Origin: Allacma fusca
Taxonomy: Eukaryota > Arthropoda > Collembola > Symphypleona > Sminthuridae
Length of the DNA stretch: 64,000 nt
Direction: 5' to 3'
Assembly: GCA_947179485.1 (NCBI GenBank)
Contig: OX359249.1
Location: 39,294,250 to 39,358,249 of the forward strand
The position numbers were made by a program, and so were the translations under genes. Below, piece after piece: positions 37,201-50,901 of this stretch. Position 1 is the stretch's first letter, and the number at the start of each line of letters is the position of its first letter. A model generated the notes under the pieces. It saw only the letters and a program-made list of their open reading frames with translations, was not told the origin of the DNA and searched no databases.

Positions 37201-37370
37201 TTTTTATTTTGTCCCCTCCTTTGTCCTTCTCTTTGAAGAACTTGAACTTCTCCAACATGGACGAGTTAGCTTTGCTGTTGGCCACATGATTAGAGGACGC
37301 GAGATTGACAGAGTTGACAGAGTTGTTGTTTTGCGAACGGACGGAAGATTTTGACTGGACTCCACTGTTC
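37201..37370 (-). CDS. sick: NAV exon 4 of window: SMLEKFK motif
   Basis: 170 nt: 1 nt, 56 codons, 1 nt. The acceptor is TTGATTTCAG. The donor is AAAAA|GTTAGC, weaker than usual but the only one giving the phase needed by the next exon. The frame has Asn/Ser-rich sequence (SQNNNSVNSVNLASSN), then SSMLEKFKFFKEKDKGGDK. The SMLEKFK core is the same as in human NAV2 (SMLEKFKLV), in the same position after the CH domain. Without the GTTAGC donor the frame would read on only one codon to a TAG. A different frame of this exon is longer on the same strand but has no family similarity. Confidence 0.88.
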
Positions 37371-38407
37371 CTGAAATCAAAGTAAATAGCACTGAAGTTA
37401 AGGGTCTGGCTTTCAAAACTCCTCTCTCATGAACTGCCCTTCCTTCACAGGCGATAAGATTACTATTTGGATGGGAAATCATTTTTGTCACGAAGATTTC
37501 CGACAACTATGCTCTTGTTTCTGTGTCGTGAGATTTATGGAGGTAGTCACTTACATTGAGGATTGTATATACAAAGTACTACCTTACAGTTGTACTAATA
37601 TTATGCTTCTTGGAAGCTTCAATTATAAATTAATGTATTGGTACTAGAAAATAAAGTAAAATAATAAATTAGTGGGCTCTTGATGGAGCTTAATTAAGTG
37701 CAAGATATCTTGACAAGTGTTACATATATTATGCTGAATATTAATGAAATCGTTCCAACTCTGATAACTACTATCAACGCCTGCCCATTTTTGGAACTAC
37801 AGAAATTAACTTGAGAGAATTAATAGCCGGACTTTAGGCCGGGGCGTACGTACTTAAAAGGGACGAGAATATGAGAAAATACTTAAGCTCAGTACATGCA
37901 TAGAACGGCAGTCCCAAATTTATGGGATGAGTAGAGAGTAGATAACCCTAAATGCCCTAAATTTTGGGAGCAGGATAAGTAAAGAAACTGCATTTAGCTC
38001 ACGAGCTAAGTAATACTAAGTATAGGATCTATGAAGTCGCTTTACTAAAAAGTATACATTATAGTTGCAGTTTACAAGGATGCAAAATGTAAACTTCGTA
38101 TCAATTTCTTTTGCATTTCTCCCTGGACTCTGCGACCCATCTGACTCCTCCAAATGCCTTTGCTATGACTGCAATAACCAGCCAGTCTGGCGTATTATGT
38201 GTTTAATGTAGTGTTATTATGTTGAAGGATTTTATAGTATTAGTCGGAGTGTGACTGTAAGTTTTTTGTCCTCTGCCTTCCATAATAATAATTTTTAGAG
38301 CATTTACTGTAGTTGGAAGGGACAAACTACAGGGATGGGGGGGGGGTTTAGAAGTCCTTGTGTGCTACGTTATAGAGTTGATTTCTCGTACAAATTTAAT
38401 GACTCAC
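37371..38407 (-). other. Intron, 1.0 kb
   Basis: Codon split 2+1, giving Lys. It contains a run of ten G on the plus strand (38337-38346). Nothing else is visible. Confidence 0.85.
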
Positions 38408-38567
38408 TTGACGTTACTGATGTGCTTCTCATGTAGGGACGAGCGAGCACTTGATGGAGCTGATGGAATGGAGGTCCGAGGTGTCGGGATGAAGGACTGT
38501 GGTATTCCCGATACGGCAGATGGGCTTGTTGATCTAGAGCTACTTCCTGATGCCGGCTTCACATTCC
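38408..38567 (-). CDS. sick: NAV exon 3 of window: Ser/Pro linker with three SxIP motifs
   Basis: 160 nt: 2 nt, 52 codons, 2 nt. The acceptor is CTGTCATACAG and the donor AA|GTGAGT. It reads NVKPASGSSSRSTSPSAV, then SGIPQSFIPTPRTSIPS, and ends with SLHEKHISNVK. Three [S/T]-x-I-P motifs (SGIP, SFIP, TSIP) fall within 16 residues at 38464-38511, with Arg and Pro next to them, which is the usual setting for EB1-binding motifs. Navigators are known plus-end trackers. That this cluster mediates it is inference. Confidence 0.88.
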
Positions 38568-41500
38568 CTGTATGACAGATAAGACAACACTCCATTGGTT
38601 TCACTCATTTATCAACATTCAAAAGATTATTAATTATTCACCAGGAAAGTGGTGTAAGCCGTGTACTTTTCAAATGATAATACAGGAGGATGCCGCAGTG
38701 TTGCAGTATATTGCAAGGCGGTTCCATCATACGGAAGCCTATTCATCCTTTCTTTATCATGACAATAATAATGATGTGAGCGTGTATATGCGAAGAGCAC
38801 TATTCACACCCCTTGCAATATTTTAACTGCTGCCATCCATTCGGGGAGTAAGTGCATTGGCACATTAGATGCATGACATGCTTATTTTTTACGGGTGGAG
38901 TTACCATCAACCCCATGTCACTCAAGTCGGCTCTCCAAACAATATTTTAATACAATATAATGTACCACATTGTATTTGCAAGACGGATAGTGTGATTGTC
39001 GTCAGGGATTATTGGAGGCTCCTAATCCTGTAACAATTGTCATGTCACTCCGAGATTACTTGGAAGTCTTTGTTTTTGTCGTGTCGTCCTTAAAGAAACA
39101 TCTATGAGTACAGGCCTACCTTGCAACATCAGTTATATGATTTAAGGGAGGAACAAGTAAAAGGAAATGAACATTGCAATGTGAAGTTGCAAGTAATGAT
39201 TTATAATTTCCAATAATCATAAACATCTGACTGCATCAATCTTGTCATGACTCCAACAGCAATGCTCCTTCACCTCAGGCCCTTTTGAACTGGGGATGAA
39301 GTTCAGGTGTGATTACAGTACAGACACTAATAGTTGACAAATCTTGATGGGAAAGAGTCCCGTTTTATTTTGTCACTCGAATAGCATAAACCTGTCCTCA
39401 AGAGATAGCAATATCATTTTCTCCCTCACGCAGACATGTAAGTATAGGTAATAGGTATATATAAACATCCTGACCACGTGAGATCTTGTTCTGGTTTTTT
39501 TCCCCAACAAGTAATTATTTCAAATGCTGTATGTTCCTGGTTGTCGAGTGAGGGGACCAGTTATCATAAATACCCTACTGCCTACGTCCTCGCGGTGCTG
39601 ATTCAGAAATTCCAGTTATTAAACTCAGACAGGAGGACCACCACGATAGAGCCAACTTATTAAAATGCTTGAGCGTAACTTTACTACAAGCACTTATACA
39701 GATAGGGATTGCAAGTCTTACTGCGCTAGACAATGTTTATTGTGCAAATGAGGGATGTTCTTAAAATCATGTTACACATAGCTGGCCTAAAATTTACACG
39801 GCGAGCCTTCATGTAATTGCCCGTCTGAAGCATATTCCCTAATATGTACACACAGGAGGATCCCTTAAATTTTTTCTTCCAGTGGGGTTGTCCTATTTTG
39901 TGAAAGCTGGGCTTTTGACATATTCGATTTTAAACAGCCTATTAATCTAAGCCGGTTATCTCCTGACAAGTGAGCTAAAACTGAAAAAAATTATCATTCA
40001 AGCATGCAACTATGCAGCTGCTCCTAACAGTATTGTTTTATATGCAGCTAAATATCACCGACTAAATCACTGTGGAGTTAAATTACGCATTAAAATAACG
40101 AGCACGAATTGCAGAGTGGGTTGCACAAAAGGGTTGGCAGGTTAGCATTCTCATCTGATACACACAACACACGCCAAAAATGACTCCTTACTTTTTTTTT
40201 TATTGTTAGTTTGAAACCCAGTAGCTTTGCCTTACACGAAATGTACTTTGAAGTGATCCTCCATCTCTCATTTTATTGACAGTTCAGTGTTCAAAGTTTT
40301 GATAGTCATGTGACAAATGGGAAAATGTCACAATGATTTTTGCAAACGATGAAATAACTTGAAATCCGTTTACAAGCCTCTATACCCCTTTCTTAAAGTC
40401 CATAACCTCGCCCTTGTAAAGTAATGACAGTTTTCCAACCAGCTCAGCACAACAGGATAAAGAATCTGCACATGTGGTATCTATGTATGTATGTAGATAG
40501 GTATGTATATCCCCTCATAAATTTCAAGTGACGCAATTACGTAGAATTTAAGCAGCTTATCTTATTTGGGTACACGCCGAACTCAAGTAGTTATTATTGT
40601 CGAACTTTGAGGCAAACACTACTGCAGTGAAACTATGAAACATGATACACTTTCGTCCTCAGCTTGGAGCAAGTTAATATTTTATTTTTATTCACGACTT
40701 TGCCAATATCTTTACAACATTTTGCACCATAAATAACCCAAACATTGTAAAGATTACTTTTTATAGACTGTCCTCGAGGTGTATAAGTGCACACTACTCA
40801 AAACCAAATAAAAATAATGACTCCGTTCAACCTGAAAGTTGCTCAACAAATCCCTTCCACTGTATGGAAGAGGAATGGTTAATTTAAGTAGTAATGGAAT
40901 CTCACTAATATTTGCAAGTTCACACGGATACAGTTTTGACACAAGGAGTCATTCCAGACAGAATTATGAAGTAAATGCACCACGAAGGAGCAAATGAGAA
41001 TTTACAAGCTCCCCATCCTAAACATAACTGAGCAGTGAGCACGAGGAAGTAATCACAGCGAGAGTTATACTGTGGGAACCAAGTAAGTGTGTGTACACAA
41101 GAGCGTGCAAAAGAGCAAGTACACAGATTCTTCCTTCGAAATGATCCTATTGTTGACTAACGTGAAGAGTTGAAGCTTGAGAGGGTTCCTTTGCATTCAT
41201 TCCCTACTTGCATTTTTGGGCTCATACTGTCTGTCTTTAACCATACGAGAAGGAGAATTCCCCGTGATATTCCACCATGCATCATGCCCAAGATCGTAAC
41301 CAGACCCGCCCACAATCCGATTTCCAAGCCCCAGCCTTATCTCAGCATTCATCTATGTTAATGAAGTTGTCCTATAATTCGGCACCTGATGTTTCTCCTG
41401 TCATTTGCAATCAGAAAATAATCCCACGAAGAATACAGAGTATGCACACAATCATTTTTAATAAAGGCAGGTCAATGCTCATAAGCAATCGATACAAATT

Positions 41501-44500
41501 TCAATATACTCTTCCGCCATTACCTATCCCCCAAGATGTTTAAAACTATTAAAGCCGGACGATTTAAAGTGGTTTTGTATTTTTTTTTTCAAGGATCCAC
41601 CTCCATATAAGAAGTAAACTGGAGCAGAAAAAATATAGCTGCAGTGAAAAATACAAGTTTATCTCCCCTACTCGGCATTTGACTCTAACTACACCCAGCT
41701 TGAATTGTGTAACACCTTTGTCACACACGGGTCGTGGAGGAATAATGTATATATTTTTTTTTGTCAGAATTTATAAATCCCACACATGAGTTAAATATTC
41801 CGAGGATTTTTCTTTTGATGCAGACACATTGTAGGAAATCAGTCCGGGAAGGATACTGCAGACGCCGACACTAAGTGCGCATTCATACAAGGCCCTATCC
41901 AGATCTCTCTATTTGCATTTTTCGGCTCTACGCACAGGTAATTAAATGAATGCAGGTACGGTGTAATCGTAATGACCAGGAATGCTACGACCCAGCTCTC
42001 TATCTCTCCCTCACTCTCACGCAAACGAAAATGGTCAGATGCCTACCAGTTTTTGTATGGCAGTCCTCCTCAACCAGGTTTACACCACGGCTAAATCGAG
42101 TATTTATCTGAAAATCAGACACAAGTAAACAGAGAGACAAGACATTTTAATATGTACTCGATACCAAAAAAGGCACGCTTCCTGAGGGTGTACTGTAAAA
42201 ATAAGGCACTCCATTTTTTCATTTATTTTTCCTTCTTACTACAATGCCCATCATCTCTGACTGCCTTTCGTGGAGAATTGCTACTTTTCATTCCCAAACA
42301 ATAGTGTTTGATACCGTCAGTAGCAATCATGGTAATCGATGGAATAAAATTCGTAATAAAAACACATCCATTTTATTATCACTTCAGGTTGTCTGGAATA
42401 ATATTGGACTGTTGTAGAAATTAATGATTTTGAACTTATGGTTCGTGAATGGATATGAATGTTAAAGTAACTAGCGTGGAAACACTTTTACAAAATGCTT
42501 GACTCAAATATATTCTACTTATAAATATATGGAAGGCCATACTGTTGAAATTTAAGTTAATCATCTACAAAATAAATAGCCCTACCATTGTACGGGGAGA
42601 CAAGGTAACATGTTTAAGTGTCTGCCGTAAATCCTAGCGAGAAATTAAACTTTCATTGTATGATAAACGTGGACGCAATCAGTTGAAATAAGGTCTTTGT
42701 TAATCCAGTCCACTATTCTTCCTTGTGCTCCGACCACACATACATACATACTACCTGCAGGGTTGTATAATGAAAACTTTTCTTACAAAAATTATTTATG
42801 TAGAATGCTAACTATAACATTCCTTAGCTTCACCGTTGGTGAAGTGTTGCTATGAGAAAAAAAACTTATTAAAAAGTTGGTTTATGAGAAGTTGATTCGC
42901 TGCCTTGAGCCATCACATCAGAGGTCTCTTAAATATACCGCAAATGAAATCTATCTTCTGATGCAAAAACAACTTGTTTTTTGCTCAGATAAATGCAATT
43001 TATTGTCACAGATAACTGCAACAATAGGTAATCATGACCATGGTTTAACTCTTCTATGGAATCATTTCGTTTTGAATGTTAGCAAAAAAGTTTGGAAAGA
43101 CACAACCCAGTTTGGGTAGCGTGGTTACCGTTTTGGAGCTATTATTACCAAAACGTCTATGTGTTAGGTACTTCTAATGCCAATAATTTACTGGCAATAT
43201 TGACACGTCCCATTGGTTATAAGCTACAAATTTTTTTTTGTATGGGAATAAAATGGGGCTCAGATTTAAATGGATATCACTGGCAGGACTCTTACCATAT
43301 TGAATTGTCGTTCACATACCAACTTGAGGTGAAATTGTCACAAATGGTTATATTAGTTACAACCACAATTTAGCAAAAGACTAATGGGCACTACATTAGT
43401 AGAAAGCAGTTTCAGCTCCCCTTTATGGCCATAGAACGAGGATGCAATCTGATAAAAAGTAATTTTAACGCCTTTGCACTTGTAACTATGAATGCCCCTA
43501 TGTGAGTACAGGCAGTTTTGCTTTGCTCCCTGGGCACACAAAAAAAAAACTTGAAAAAGTGAAGCAGTAATAATTTTATTTGAGTTGTATTTGTATGTAT
43601 AGTAAAGAAGACGAGTCTGATAGTTTTGCCAGTTGTGGAGTTCTCACAACCTGTAAGTACAGTGGAATCTTGTTTCATGCAAGACAGGATAAAAGGATAC
43701 CATAAAAGATGCACCCAGTTTGTCTTAGAACTTAACATTTCTCCGGGACATTGCGAGAGAGATGAGAGCGTTCCCTTTTGACAGGTTTCATTGTCCCAGA
43801 GTATTTTCAAGAGACATGTTCTAATATGATCGATGGTCAAGCGATTGTGTTTTGAGGAATGAATTCGACAGCAATGATATTTCAGGACCGGTAGAGCGCT
43901 ACGTCCATTCATATACACATAAGCACTTTCATGTACTCCAGTATTTACGTTAGACATGAGCGGAGTTCAGAGTAAAAAAGTCCCTGCAACTGCGAAGCAA
44001 ACAATAATAATATTACTGCCGTTCAACTCTCTTGTTATTCTGTGCGAGGACGAGAACTCATGCACTCATCGCCTTCACTTTACTACTATACCATCACATA
44101 TAATCTCATCCACATAAAAGACAGCCCTCCTGCAGACTCCTAGTAACTAGAAAAAGTTTCAAACAATTTTTTTTTCTAATGTTCCTTGCACATGCAATCC
44201 CGGGGAATCAAAATATAATGAAGTTTTCATTGTGCAATGTAAACACAAATTTTTCCCGAAATTACACTCCGACAACATCAATCTATATAATTAAATATAA
44301 CTTGGAAGAACTGCTAACTCTCGATAAATTGGTATTACCGTAATGACTTGATTGGATGAAACATGAAACAAGAAGTTAAGCAGACAGTATCCGTCCCTGT
44401 CTAATTTGCCAATAACCACCGCACAAGTTCTAACTCACTGGAACATACACATATAAGATTACAGTACAGAGCAGTTCAAAGCACATGTACATGCTATCAT

Positions 44501-45986
44501 TCAATTTTGAAATTACAACTAGGAAATCTGATTCCCAGTACACTGATGCATGAGCACGTTCTTACTATTAAAAAATCTCCCTGTGAGCACACGGTAAATT
44601 ATACGAATACTAATTACACTGCCTGCTCCTACCAATTAAATACGTCTAATGACGGATTTATTGATTTCTTCCGTTACCCACTGATGATCACTTGTACTGG
44701 CCTAAATCACTTATTACTGACGAAACTTTGAATATGAAGACACGTCTTCAATGCCGAAACATAAAAATAGTTTTGTATACCTGCAGTCTTTTGCTCTGCG
44801 AGCAACTGCTCTTTTGATAAGTTTCACCCGTGCGAGTGAAATAGAGAGCCACTTGATGGTAACTGGGAATAAATTCCCGATTCTCTGGTATAAATCTAAG
44901 CCAAAGGGACGGCTACTGAATCCATGGACTAATGCATTTCGGTTTGAGACTGGAGCACAAAACAAGCTTCCTCAATGGGAAAGAATGAGTCACTATCACT
45001 GGGATCTGCTCGTAACTGGAGGGTTCGAAACTCCAGTGAGTAGACGACTCACATGGTCCACTGCCGATACTCGATTTATTCGTATGTTCTAGTTGGATTT
45101 GGCCTACGAAGCCTCCTCCATGATTGGATGAAAGCTGAATATAGATTAGCATGAAATAATAAGCTAAATGAGCTGAATTCTCGGGTAGGGAAGCTGCGAT
45201 GAGTGAGTGTGTTATGGAAGCCCAAAGGTGACGTTTAAATTGTTCGTCTGGATTAGAACTTCGCATATAAGGTATTCAAGCCCAACACTGCACTGATAAT
45301 AATAAGGGTGCACTCGCAATCAGTCAACAATGTTAACCAGGAGCAATTTAGGTGCAAGCTTGGGATGCAAGGCAGAGACCGTGCTTCGAAACTTTTCTGT
45401 ATATTTTTATACGTGGTAATATACAAGTGCCCATGTTTTTCCGCTTTAATAGAGTGTACATACGTGCACACGTCCCTAGCACGGTAAAACTTAATGGTAA
45501 CATGTTCTCCAGCGAAGTACACACACATGACATGGGGTGAACTGATGTAAGAGGGCTGGGCAGCTCTACCTACCCGAAAATCATTAGTGTCTATGGCCAA
45601 AGGGACTCTATTTTCCCAGTAAAAATGAACAATGATAACGTCGGCATAATAATAGAAGGGAAAAAATTCAATGTCAACCCCACTATGCATACTTCTCACT
45701 TGTGGGTCATCCTTTCAGTTTACAGTAATAATTTAATATTTTTGATCTTCATTTTATATTCGTGTATAAGTACTTCCCATTTTTACAAGTGTGTAGGTAT
45801 ACCACAAAGGGAGGATACGAAATGAAAACTCCAGTCAAGTATTTTGTTTATTACTGGAGCGACTGTTCAAGAGAAGAATGAAAAAGGCGGCTGTGAGCGG
45901 CAGTTTCCCTTTTACAATTCCCATTTCTCTTGTTACGATGGGCCGAGCTGATACTCCGCAAAAGAAATAGATGCATTATCTCCTCC

Positions 45987-46008
45987 GTGTGTGTGTGTGT
46001 GTGTGTGT
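45987..46008. repeat. GT dinucleotide microsatellite
   Basis: Eleven uninterrupted GT units inside the 18.4 kb intron. Confidence 0.93.
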
Positions 46009-47814
46009 ATGTGTTCCGAAAGAGAAACGGAATGACACAAAGAGGTCCTCAGCATGAAGGACAAGTTGGGAGTATTATAAATAATAAAATAAGTGACGTG
46101 ATACTTTAATTCTATCCATTGGACAGTACAGTATGAAGAGATTCGGTAAATTAGAAAAAGAATGAATAAATGACAGGTTGAAGATGTGACCGAATGTGAA
46201 AGAAAATTCAGGGAGTGTCTCCTTAACTTCCACATGCAGATAAAGTCTATCCAGAGGAAGACAAAATGATAAGACGCGATATGTAGAGTGTACTTTGGGT
46301 TTCGTCCTTGTATATTTATTGCATTGTCTCGGACAGAATAATTTTTTTTTTTTGAGGGTACGGCAAACGTGGAAGGTACAAGGTTAAAAGGTAAGAGAAG
46401 TTTGTAAAAGCAGCAAAAAGCGAAACCAAATACGAAAAAATCTTTTTCCTGTATGCAATTGTTCAGGTTGAGAGAGGAGCGAGACGACTACGGAAAAGTC
46501 AAGAAAAAAGGGTATGATGAGCCTTGTAAAGACTCGTCTCCCCTTTTTCCCTTAAAAGGAATAGAACAAGTGCTTGACGTATCTCCTTCCTCGGCACGAT
46601 TCAATACCATATAGATAAATTATTACAGTCAATGTTTCCTTTACCCCAACTTTCTTCCCAGCTTTCTGTTCGTGGCTTAAATCCATCTCTTCCTCCATCA
46701 CCGCCACGGTTCGGGTCGTTCTTACAACTAGACCGTTTTGGACTCCCGGAAAAAATTCTCATGCAAAACATTTTTATCACTCAACAACACTCCCGTTGTC
46801 ACAAATTTCTGCTGAATTTTTATTAATGCTACGTTCGCGTGCAGCAATCAGCAGTTCTCTTCTATGATCTTAAATGATCGCTTCTCTTTGACTCAGTAAA
46901 TCCCAGTTGAAAATTTGTCTATAGTTATGATGATGAGTGCAATAACGATTTCCTTCCCAACTACTTAAAAATTACGAGCTGGTGAGAAACTTGAGTGGTA
47001 TATATCTACGCTTCGGTATTCTTTCAGTTTCTTCTCCCAATCTCCGACTCTCCACCGTTCATGATATGTCAAGTTGAGCTGAATGTGTTAGTTGTGTTCA
47101 TAGAAAGCTCTACGGTAAATATTTTGGTTAGACTGTTTTTTTTTTCATATTCAACACCTCAATGAAGCTCCGTTTGATTTAGAGATAGAAAAAGGTGTTT
47201 CGTCGGAAATTTTGATACACACAGATACAGCGATTAATTTCCACCAGATAAAATTACACGGTCCTTTTGTGAGTTATAAGCTGTTGGTTAGTTGTTAATC
47301 AATGAGAATTCATGCCTCTAAGCCATGTATTTTCCAAGGTAGAGTGTGAAAGACTCTCATCAGCATGAGCGCTATCATTTATAATTAATGCCTTGAGGAA
47401 TGTATGTACGAGGTGAGTTAGGAGGTGAATAAACCATTGCCAACGGAGAACTTCAGATCAAACCTCTTGTATTAAATCCGAAACGATTGAAGCACAGAGG
47501 GGAATTGGCTGGAATTTTCAGACTCTAGTTAGAACAGTCTCTTGTAAAGATTAACTTATTGGCTGCGAATTGGCTCTACGTCAGTCTTGACTAGTAGTCA
47601 CGAATAAGAAGGCGACAATCTCCCGTCTGCTGTCTTCAACGATATAGACAGATATGACATCAGTCTTTGGTCAAATTGCACATTTAGTCCTAAATAAACT
47701 TGACTTATTTGGTTTAGAGAATTTTCAGTTTTTTCTTACTTGTTCTTGTAATTTCATTGGATTGCAAGCAATTTAATACATGCAATTTTAGTTTACAATC
47801 CCATACGTCTGCTT

Positions 47815-47835
47815 ACACACACACACACACACACA
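47815..47835. repeat. AC dinucleotide microsatellite
   Basis: About ten AC units in the 18.4 kb intron, followed by an interrupted ATACAC end. Confidence 0.92.
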
Positions 47836-48127
47836 TACACAAACTCGTCGAATTATTTTCAAGCTCGTTTTTCTTGGCATCACAAAAAAAGTTGTCCCTA
47901 TATATTTTGGGGCTAAAAATCTGTAGGCATATTGTACTTGTATATATAATTATGTTAGAAACGTTTAGGGAGAGACAGAATTATACAAAAGTGAGCATAT
48001 ATGTATAGTCTCTATGTTGAGACAGTGTTGTATTCAAAGATATTTACATACATACTCTCCAACTCTCCTGTGAGCATAGGCGGATGAGTTCTGGCAAAAT
48101 CCCGTTTTGACAAGCTTCCCTCAAGAC

Positions 48128-48145
48128 AGAGAGAGAGAGAGAGAG
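48128..48145. repeat. GA dinucleotide microsatellite
   Basis: About nine AG/GA units in the 18.4 kb intron. Confidence 0.92.
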
Positions 48146-49110
48146 TAAAAGGAGAATTTTCTCAGAGGGGAATTCAGACACATTGTCCACAATGACAAAT
48201 GATTTAGAGAACAACAGCTTCGGTGTATGGCTAATGATAGCTCTTAATAAGTACTTAGCTTGGCGGCACTATCCCCTCTTTACTTATACCTACAGGATAG
48301 ATACATGGTAGTGTAACAGAACGTTAATGATATCAGTGAGCACGGTCTTGAAGCACATATTTATTTGTGTGTGTGTGTTGCAGGAGGATAATAATTTAAA
48401 CTTTAATCTCCACTGCCAACTTCAACGGAGTAATCAAAGACGGAGGGAGGCTGAAGGTAGAAGTCTCTTGAATAATATTTTCTTATTATTTTCTCCACAA
48501 TTAAAACATGTTTCTGAATTCAGTGAGGAAGGACAGGGGCAGAAGACATTATGACAAAGAATTGAAATATTTTCTTTGACAGCGACTCCTGCCACTCCAC
48601 TAGTCCGGGGACAGTCACAGTCACAATTATTCCAGAGCCAGTTGAAATGTTCAGAGAGCAAGTGTTGTAATTCAGCTCGAAATTTATGACTGGTACAAGT
48701 GTATCATGAATAAAGTGAATCAAGGAAAGGTAGTCAAGATACTAAAAGAACTACCGTACAGGAGTATCAAGATGAGATGAGAATAAGGATAGAGAGTCAA
48801 CAGCAAACTGAAGTACCGGGTTCCTACCGGGTGAAGAAAGAGCGACCGAAGCGGGACAATTCCCGTCTTGTGCTTTTCCTTGTTCACATGCGTCCCTATT
48901 CATTGCTGTAGCCGTTATTTTTCCCCATTTTCGTCTCTACGAAATTAAATGGAGGGGTATATATACCTGTATGTATTTCCCTGAAAGTAGTAAGCCCGCG
49001 GTGGAGTTTTCCTTACGACAGTATTTTTATAATGTACAGTAAATTCGAAGGGAAAAATGAGTCTGGGTATGTAGAGTCAAACAGTACTTACGTAAAATAC
49101 ATAAATTCAT

Positions 49111-49146
49111 TCTCTCGCTCTCTCTCTCTTTCTCTCTCACTCTCTT
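49111..49146. repeat. CT-rich imperfect microsatellite
   Basis: 36 bp of CT units with single-base breaks (TCTCTCGCTC, then CTCTTTCTCTC). Confidence 0.9.
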
Positions 49147-50880
49147 TCGAACATAACAAGTTCTAGTTGAAAGAATGTATGTTCCATGACAATAAAATTC
49201 TTTAGCTTTAAACCTAAATTCCTATCTTTACTTCCCACCAGCGAAATTCACCCGGGGAGTTTCTCCCAGTCAAATATTCGGTAACCACGCAAGTATTCAT
49301 TTAATCGTTGATACAGTGCTGCATAATTACCCCGCATTTTATTCCCATGCTTTATTTGAGAGGCCCAACAGTTTATTTACAAGGTCTTGAACAAGAAAGC
49401 CTACACTCTGTAAATTAGTTCTTAAGATTTATTGTTCAAGGACTGATTTTATGCACCCAATAAAATTGCTTTTATTTGCATAATAATATGCATCCATCTC
49501 TAAGGGAATGAAAAATGAAACGAGTTTTTGTCTCTTTGAGTTCTCAAGGAATCTGCATTCGGAGAATCCCAGCATGTCATTTTCCAGCCCATAATTTCAG
49601 TCTTCCTCTCTTTCAGAGTTTTGAGATTACGTTCGAACTTTTACAAGCGTTTTTTTTTCATCTTCTCAGTATGAGGACAAAGATCTGACAATACAAGTGG
49701 TTCTTATATGATTGCTACTACTAACACTAGGCAGTACTGGAAGAATCACATCAAGTTAAATACGGCTGAAGCTGTAGCTATTGTTACAGAGAAATTTGAT
49801 GATGATGAGACGCTCTTTGGCCTTTTGTCTTGGAATAAAGTAACAAGATAAAGCCATACGGTACGAAAACACAAGAGCCAGTTCAAACTTGCATATGAAA
49901 TGAGAATTTGGGAAATAAAATCTACTCTGTACTACACATCCATGCATTTAAATGGGTCCTCCGGGGCACATTACAAGAGAGGAGCTAAGCCGCCGAGTCA
50001 GCATAAAAGATAAAATATACTAACCTCAAGTTTTCGCTTGAAAATTGCTACCTGCTAGTTCCTACGTCCACAACAGACAGTCCCACATACCTATCTATAC
50101 GTATCTACTTCTATAGTTGAATTAACAATAACATGAACTCATATCCTGAAACTGTTTTTTATAGCACTGAACTTTATGATATGCAAATTCAAGGAACCAT
50201 TTCTCATTGCTAAGTACAAACACTTTGTGCGTAAACCTTTCATTTAGAAGGTTGTTAACGTGTTCAATCTCCCTAAGAGTAGTTAGTGAGAAAATACTAA
50301 ATGGTGAAGTAATAAGTACAAAAGGAAACGCACTCTGCTAATTGCATAGTTTGGCAGTTACGAATCCGCAACCAACTCGATACTCTCGTATGTAATCACG
50401 GGAATTGCTAAGTTAGCACTGGAGTTAAATACTGCTTTTACGCTCTTTATGTTTACGTAGTGAGTGAATACTTTTAGAAAATCAGTACGTGCTTTTCTCT
50501 CGGGCTGCTTTTTCTTTATGGTACAGGAACCATGTTCACATTTCCCACACAAGCTTTTCTGAATGGAGTGTGACTGCGACGGAGACTCGCATATTTCTAC
50601 ATGTATTTTGGGATCCTTTCAGTCTTTATTTCCAGGTTAGTGACGTTATGACGACGTGACGAGTCTGTATATGTTACTCTCCTCCGTATATCGATACATA
50701 TAATTATGTGTATCTACATCAGAATTTAGTACTACTTGTAGGATGGAACTGTAGATACATCTACGGATTGAGAAGTCAGTTGAATATAATTATTATGGTA
50801 TTTATGGCAAGACTTGAAATCTTGGAATGATCAAGTTTTCTAGTAGGTGCATCAGACTGTGAGTCAAATGAAATGACTTA

Positions 50881-50901
50881 AGAGGGAGAGAGAGAGAGAG
50901 A
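50881..50901. repeat. GA dinucleotide microsatellite
   Basis: A GAGGGAGAGAGAG-type tract of about 21 bp in the 18.4 kb intron. Confidence 0.9.

Noticed and set aside
45015-45037. tRNA gene at the TTCGAA hairpin
   Set aside because: No acceptor, D or anticodon arm can be drawn around it.
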